A stretch of DNA of 25,895 nt from Polysphondylium violaceum (lineage: Eukaryota > Evosea > Eumycetozoa > Dictyosteliales > Dictyosteliaceae): assembly GCA_000277445.1 (NCBI GenBank), contig AJWJ01000330.1:1-25895 (forward strand), in the 5' to 3' direction. A program made the position numbers and the translations under genes. Position 1 is the stretch's first letter; each line of letters starts with the position of its first letter. This document shows, in pieces, positions 20,898 to 25,895 of this stretch. A model generated the notes under the pieces. It was given only the letters and a program-made list of their open reading frames with translations, did not search any database and was not told the origin of the DNA.

Positions 20898-21235
20898 TTA
20901 ATAACAACCAGAGTGACAACCACTACCACCGCCACCCAAAAGACCACCAACTAAACCACTGAGATTAATATCAATTTGTAAATCAATATTGATTGAGGTT
21001 GAGCTTGATGAGCTTCCAGAGCTACCTCCATAACTACCGCCACCGCAACCACCACATGCAACTTGATTACCACCTTGTTTGGAAACAGCAGAGAATTTAG
21101 AAACAGCAGCAGAGCTAGTTGGTTTGAAACCACCAGACATTTGAGAAAGAGAGCCTATATTTTTTAAAAAATATTAATATTTGAAGCATGTTGCAATATT
21201 TATAGAAACTCTATAAAATTACCAAAGATAGTCAT
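20898..21235 (-). CDS. hssA/2C/7E-type small Gly/Cys-rich protein, copy 1
   Basis: Two exons, 21235-21223 (13 nt, MTIF plus the first base of Gly) and 21154-20898, separated by a 68-nt intron, give 89 residues. The tiny first exon encoding MTIF or MTIL, the split Gly codon and the following SLSQMSG are the hallmark of the dictyostelid hss family, as are the CGGCGGGS cluster and the Gly/Leu-rich end GLVGGLLGGGGSGCHSGCY. In D. discoideum members are induced during multicellular development, mainly in prestalk cells; their biochemical role is unknown. The encoded protein is identical to that of the gene at 22070-22401 on the other strand. TATAAATA (21308-21301 on the minus strand) lies about 70 bp before the ATG. 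Confidence 0.9.
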
Positions 21236-22069
21236 ATTGAAATTAGAGTTTAGTAATGTTTGAGTTTTGATTGAATGATTTTTGATGATGAAATATAAAG
21301 TATTTATAGTTTTGGATAAAGCAGTTTATTTTTAGCCAAAGATATCCTTTTTTGGTGATTAGTATTTAACAATCGCGGGGGAAGTTAACTGGGAATCGTA
21401 TTCAGTTTTTTCACACTTTTTATTCAGAAAACAAGAGATGTACAAATTTGGAAATGAGTTGTCCCCATTCTGTTTAACCTCATAATTTTTATTTTGAAAA
21501 ATCTATCATTGAATGTATTGTAGGTTAATAAAAGTTTAAATATTTGTTGGTCGTATTGCAGTTGAGGGATAGATATAAAATTTAATTTTTTGATGTGTTT
21601 GTGGTAAGTGTGTTCACACAACTTCAAGCATAAGGTGAATTGTTGATATCATTCTCTTAAATCCAACGTCAAAAAAGCACGTGGAAAAAATCATGATATT
21701 TTTTTTCATTCACCCACCCACTCTAACACTTTATCTCTGTCTCAATATGGCTGTTTTTTTTATTTTTAGCCAACACACCCACACTGATAAAAGAAATTGT
21801 GAGTTTGAAGTTTCAACTTTTCTTTTTATGTATTATTTCTAAAAGATGATACACACTAAAAAAGGGTTATATCATAAAATCATAACCAAATGAGGGTTAT
21901 TGTAAAATGTCGGTTCATAATTTAATCAGTATGATTTGTGAATATCCTTTGAACAAAGTAGTTTCTTTTATTCCTAAAACAAAGGTATAAATAGCTAGAG
22001 GATTAAGTATTTTAATTCATCAACAAACTTTTTTGTATAAACATCAACTACTAAACTCTAAATTCAAAA
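21236..22069. promoter_or_regulatory. Shared divergent promoter region of the hss pair
   Basis: The 834 bp between the two hss start codons have no supported ORF. Each gene has a TATAAATA box about 65-85 bp from its ATG (21301-21308 for the left gene, 21986-21993 for the right). In the middle lie CACCCACCCA (21711-21720) and a CACACCCACAC (21774-21784), which fit the GBF G-box known from dictyostelid developmental genes. A CACGTG palindrome is at 21678-21683. GGGTTAT occurs twice near 21864-21900. The GBF assignment is inferred. Confidence 0.55.
21774..21784. promoter_or_regulatory. Candidate GBF G-box
   Basis: CACACCCACAC is a good match to the GT-rich/CA-rich element bound by G-box binding factor in dictyostelid post-aggregative genes. 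It sits about 290 bp upstream of the right hss gene and 540 bp upstream of the left one. Confidence 0.45.
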
Positions 22070-22401
22070 ATGACTATCTTTGGTAAGTATATGTTATTAA
22101 AAAGAACTTCAAATCTCAAAAATATTAATATTTTTAAAATGTAGGCTCTCTTTCTCAAATGTCTGGTGGTTTCAAACCAACTAGCTCTGCTGCTGTTTCA
22201 AAATTCTCTGCTGTTTCCAAACAAGGTGGTAATCAAGTTGCATGTGGTGGTTGCGGTGGCGGTAGTTATGGAGGTAGCTCTGGAAGTTCATCAAGCTCAA
22301 CCTCAATCAATATTGATTTACAAATTGATATTAATCTCAGTGGTTTAGTTGGTGGTCTTTTGGGTGGCGGTGGTAGTGGTTGTCACTCTGGTTGTTATTA
22401 A
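22070..22401 (+). CDS. hssA/2C/7E-type small Gly/Cys-rich protein, copy 2
   Basis: Exons 22070-22082 and 22145-22401 with a 62-nt intron give 89 residues, identical to copy 1. The sequence starts MTIFGSLSQMSGGFKP, has a Ser/Ala/Lys segment, the CGGCGGGS turn, a Ser-rich run, an alternating INIDLQIDINLS stretch, and the Gly/Leu-rich Cys-containing end. The intron keeps the splice sites and the AATATTAATATTTTT segment of copy 1 but otherwise differs in length and sequence. TATAAATA lies at 21986-21993. It is convergent with the TMEM164-like gene, with 117 bp between the stop codons. Confidence 0.9.
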
Positions 22402-22518
22402 ACATAACAAAGACAATATTTGTGTATCATTACTAATCATTTTAAACAAATAAACGTTTAATATCACTTGAATATTATTAATTAACTAATTAATTGTTCT
22501 TAATTATAATCAATTTGA

Positions 22519-23077
22519 TTATTTAGTCTTTTTATTTAATTTTGGATTTGATTGAGCAGATCCAATTAAAAATGGTCTTAAAACATTACTTATTTTGATA
22601 ACAGCTAAACCTAATAACCATGAAAGGAAGAACAGGAGAACAGCTATAATAATTCTATAAGTTCTAAAATAATAAACAATGTTTTGTTAGAATATTTTCA
22701 AATAATAAAATTTATAATATGGACTCAGCAATAGTTACTCTTGTACCATATGATCAAATGAGCCCAAGGGTGGTGGGAAAAGCATATAATTTATATTGAT
22801 TCCACTAATAAAACTAAAGATCTCAAAGAAAAAGAAATGTGCGATACCAAAGATACCTGATGAAATCAAAGCATATCCCCATTCAAATTCAATATTATAT
22901 CTATAGATTTGTAATATAAATGGAGCAAATAATAATGCATAATGTTGAATATAAAAGTTTAGGACTTCATATTGTAAAGTTAAATCTGTTGTATCTGGTC
23001 TAACTAAAGCAGCTACACTATATATTTGTGTGTAAAGGGTTTACAATATTAGTATTCCAATCAATCTCAACAACTAT

Positions 23078-23176
<99 letters not shown>

Positions 23177-23732
23177 CACCTACGTAACAAAGATCATATA
23201 AATAGAGACTTTAAATACTTTAAGACCTCTTTGATAGTTATTTGTCAATAAGCAAAAAATATACACGCAACTGACAACATGACATGGTTGCAACATGAAA
23301 AACAATTGTCTGCATGATTTTGATGTCTTATAGATAAGATTCATTATAACATTAATTGCCAAAACCAATGCCACCAATTTGACTAAAATATGATCTTTTT
23401 TATCATTTACCACTGTTATCTTTGATTTTCTACCTTTTAATAAATAAGATCCAACTAAATGTAAAAATTTAAAATTAATGCCTAATTACTTTATTTGGTA
23501 GTATTTATAACTATAGGACAGATATATAAAATATCACCCTATGAGATAATGAAAACAAACATATATGAAAAAGTACTGATTACTTACAAATAATTACTAA
23601 AATATAAGTTAAATTCATATAAATAAATTCAAGAGCATGTTGCTCAGGTGAAAGGAACCAATGTCTTTCATCGATTGGATCACTAATAGTATGAAATACT
23701 TGTACTAAATACTTTGTAGTTATGTCTATCAT
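22519..23732 (-). CDS. tmem164: TMEM164-family membrane protein (putative lipid acyltransferase)
   Basis: Four exons, 23732-23588, 23454-23184, 23017-22739 and 22663-22519 (introns 133, 166 and 75 nt), give 279 residues against 297 in human. The joined protein follows human TMEM164 in order: SPEQHALEF near the N-terminus, MLQPCHVVSCVYIF (about 102-115; human LLNPCHLVTMMHIF), LKVFKVSIYM (human IVVFKLQMHM), LNFYIQHYALLFAPFIL (human IYYIQHVMLYVVPIYLL), WGYALISSGIFGIAHF, and INYMLFPP (human LNNMLCPA). Several membrane helices are evident. Human TMEM164 has been reported to acylate ether phospholipids and to influence ferroptosis and autophagy; the PC-H motif Cys and His (106, 107) are conserved here. 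The same activity is inferred. The second intron holds a long AAT microsatellite. It is in tandem with the DHHC gene, about 250 bp downstream of it. Confidence 0.88.
23075..23171. repeat. Long (AAT)n microsatellite in an intron
   Basis: About 97 bp of uninterrupted AAT/ATT trinucleotide repeat. It makes up more than half of the second intron (23018-23183) of the TMEM164-like gene. Confidence 0.95.
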
Positions 23733-23985
23733 TATATAATGATGTTGATGTAGAATAAAATTTGTATAAAAAAAAAAATATGTCTAAAATCCCATCCTGA
23801 TCTTAAATAAAAATTTAAAAAAAAAAAATAGAAATTTAAAAAAATGGGGGTGGGATGATTGGGAGTGTGATGTGATCAAACTTTTTATCCACTTTTTATA
23901 AAATATCTTATATGATGAGTAATCATTGGTACCAATTAAATGAACAACTAAAACAATAATCATTAACAACAACTCTGTGATTTCG

Positions 23986-25354
23986 TTATTTATTTTGACT
24001 TAATGGAAGTATTACTTCAATGATATTATTAATGACCCCTCTATTATAGATATTCTTTAAGTCTTTAAATGAATCTGGTAATGGTAATGTTAATGTATAT
24101 TTATCAATAGCGGCCGATGGGAAGAGAGCGTCTTTTTTCTTTGAATTTTGATTTCTTTTTTGTTGTTTTGATTTACTATTACTATTATTATTACTACTGC
24201 TATCCTCTTGAGTACTCTTACTATTATCATTATTACTGTTATTAAGCTTTTGTAATTTAATTTGATCTTTAATATCAGACCATTTGAATGTTTCGTTGGT
24301 TGTTGTATTTTTAACAACGAGATAAAGATGATAGGCAAAAAAGTAAAACAAGAATACCGATATAACAATACAAAGTATGCCTAGAGGTAAAACTGAACGT
24401 GTTTCAAATGCTATAAATTGAACAACCATCGATGTCGTTATTGGTACCCATCTACCATTGTCATGGAAGCCTAAATTAAATAAATCTTTAACCTTTACAA
24501 AACTATACATGATTGATCCACATAAAAAGGCACCATAGAGACAAAGTATAGCTGTTGATAATACAAACAATAGGAAATATTTTAAATTCTTTTCTCCGAC
24601 ACAATTATTAATCCAAGGACAATGATGATCAAATCTAGATATACATTTATCACAAATTCTACAATGTTTTGATCTTGCTGGTCTATATATGAATTCGTAA
24701 ATTAATGTTTTAATTAATAACACTATTAACAACATTTTTAATCATTATTATACCATAAAGATGTTTACTTTGTAAAATTACAAGTTTCACAATGTTTCTT
24801 TATATATAGATATCGATCATAATCATAAACATTGTATTGATCTACATTATCAGTTGTAATTATACCTGGATCAGAGACTGAAGCTATAATAAAAGTGATC
24901 AAAGTAAAAGAGACCATAAATATAGCTCCAACCTTGTGAAATTCCTCCAAATAAGGTGCTTGTAAAAATGGAAATGCATCTTTATGAAATAGATAGAATC
25001 CAACTAAAACCAATGAAAGATATAATCCCTATATTGATAATGATGATAATATAAATACTATTGTCCTTGATAACAACTTTAACTTTCCAATATATATTAT
25101 ATAGCTACTTGTAAAATACGGTTTGGTTTATACATAAAATAATGATAACATGATCCAAAGCTTGATCTCACTTTTCGTGGACATATCTTTGAAAAACATT
25201 TGAGACAATGTATTTGAAGACCAGCTGTCAAGAAATAATGACACCATCCAATAACACCATCACGATGATAATCAGATTGGCCCAATATCAATGTATACAA
25301 AATAAATACCGCAAAAATAACGTATCCAACAATGAGAGATAATATCAAATCCAT
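23986..25354 (-). CDS. DHHC palmitoyltransferase, ZDHHC4-like
   Basis: Three exons, 25354-25109, 25028-24769 and 24682-23986 (introns 80 and 86 nt), give 400 residues. The enzyme transfers palmitate to Cys of target proteins at cell membranes. The splice into exon 3 rebuilds the cysteine-rich domain: HCETCNFTK joins [23 protein letters not shown]. The zinc Cys/His are intact, and the catalytic DHHC is at about 187-190. Flanking hydrophobic segments include about 3-24, 84-97, 112-130, 203-225 and one after LPLGILCIV, consistent with a polytopic protein. A DPGII motif precedes the CRD, as in the family. The C-terminal [18 protein letters not shown] matches human ZDHHC4 (NIHSHGLRSNLQEIFLPAF), which supports that subtype. 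A Ser/Asn/Lys-rich insert lies in the cytosolic tail (about 300-335). The start is the first ATG of exon 1. Confidence 0.94.
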
Positions 25355-25437
25355 TGTGGGTGTGTTGACGCTTAATATTATCTAAAAAACGCTAAATTAA
25401 ATATCATCAATCTGATCTAAAAAGTTGCCCTCATTTA

Positions 25438-25469
<32 letters not shown>

Positions 25470-25895
25470 CAAATAAGAAAAAAGATTTTTTGAAAAATCC
25501 TCCTGTCTCAATACGTAAAACAATCACATCGCTTGAGTGATGATGAAATAGTTTTATGTGTGCGAGTATGTCTTTGATGGTTGTGTGTGAGTGTGTGTTG
25601 GAAATAAAATTTCACAATCCTAAAATATTACCTTGTTTGCACTGACACACACTCACACACAAAAATGCTGGTTTCAGGATTTAGATATTTTCTTTCTCAA
25701 AAATTTCTTTTTTTTTTTTTTTCGTCAAATAAAGTGTGCTACCATCGAGTATTTATTTATAGTAGTATTTACCGTTTGATTCACTCATCATGCAGACCCC
25801 ACGGTTAATACCGTTTATTTTTCCTTTTTTTTTTCAATTTTTTTTTTTTCAATTTTTTTTGGGTTTTTTTCGAAAAAAAAAAAAAAAAAAGAAAA
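25355..25895. promoter_or_regulatory. Upstream region of the DHHC gene with a GT/CA inverted repeat
   Basis: The last 541 bp of the window have no supported ORF. They contain an A-run (25441-25469), other A and T homopolymers, and a perfect 17-bp inverted repeat of GT/CA-type sequence (25582-25598 and 25645-25661). This is probably the promoter of the DHHC gene, perhaps shared with a gene to the right of the window. Confidence 0.5.
25582..25661. repeat. Perfect 17-bp inverted repeat, G-box-like arms
   Basis: The left arm TGTGTGTGAGTGTGTGT (25582-25598) and right arm ACACACACTCACACACA (25645-25661) are exact reverse complements, separated by 46 bp of A/T-rich DNA. They could be a paired G-box-type regulatory element. 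Confidence 0.85.

Larger units (their letters stand above)
20851..22447. repeat. Inverted repeat arms carrying the hss genes
   Basis: The arms are about 20851-21154 and 22145-22447 in opposite orientation, with about 990 bp between them. The 257-bp second exons differ at two synonymous positions by my reading (a Ser TCT/TCA and a Ser AGC/AGT). Similarity runs about 45 bp into the 3' flanks and, after the diverged intron interiors, resumes over the first exon and about 20 bp of 5' leader. This is a recent inverted duplication or a pair kept alike by gene conversion. Confidence 0.88.

Noticed and set aside
21424-21627. A 67-residue ORF between the hss genes
   Set aside because: It starts without a good context, shows no family features, and overlaps the presumed shared promoter.
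1-25895. Transposons, retroelements, virus-derived elements or CRISPR arrays
   Set aside because: No transposase, reverse transcriptase, integrase or capsid-like ORF, no long terminal repeats, and no spaced direct repeats were seen.

Overview
The window is nuclear DNA from a dictyostelid social amoeba. The evidence is: very A+T-rich intergenic DNA with long A/T homopolymers; short GT-AG introns (59-166 nt, often GTATGT or GTAAGT donors); runs of AAT/CAA that encode poly-Asn and poly-Gln; and two copies of the small Gly/Cys-rich hssA/2C/7E-type gene, a family I know only from dictyostelids. The standard genetic code reads cleanly through every gene. The species is not resolved. I see no tRNA, rRNA, CRISPR array or recognisable transposon, retroelement or virus-derived element.

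Layout. 65-1651 (+): a four-exon homologue of hyccin/FAM126, the PI4KIIIalpha complex scaffold. 1792-3383 (-): a membrane-anchored alpha/beta-hydrolase-fold protein with a His-rich tail. 4225-5100 (+): an unrecognised multi-span membrane protein. 5190-7811 (-) and 8199-10609 (+): MCM7 and MCM8, head to head over a 387-bp shared promoter interval. 10679-11005 (-): a Gln/Asn/Pro-rich coiled-coil gene whose 5' end I cannot place. 11303-12325 (-): a CUE-domain protein, followed by 1.6 kb of GT-rich non-coding DNA. 13931-15703 (-): a mitochondrial Tim44-domain protein. 15986-17642 (-): UTP15 of the small-subunit processome, divergent from a CDK11 (PITSLRE-type) kinase at 17848-18975 (+). 19172-19351 (-): a possible 59-residue gene, then about 1.5 kb with no gene. 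20898-21235 (-) and 22070-22401 (+): a head-to-head pair of hss genes encoding identical proteins. 22519-23732 (-): a TMEM164 homologue. 23986-25354 (-): a DHHC palmitoyltransferase of ZDHHC4 type.

Most genes are housekeeping: replication and repair helicases, rRNA processing, mitochondrial import, lipid enzymes. There is no operon logic, but there are several divergent pairs (hydrolase/membrane protein, MCM7/MCM8, UTP15/CDK11, hss/hss). Exon structures were built by hand from splice consensus, reading frame and remembered family sequences. Six genes (hyccin, MCM7, Tim44-like, UTP15, TMEM164, DHHC) are only complete after joining exons.

The most interesting items are: the hydrolase that seems to have lost its catalytic His and gained a His-rich tail encoded by a 12-nt minisatellite; the near-perfect inverted hss duplication; the MCM7/MCM8 divergent pair; the well-conserved hyccin and TMEM164 homologues; an unrecognised membrane protein; and GT/CA-rich boxes, including a perfect 17-bp inverted repeat near the right edge.
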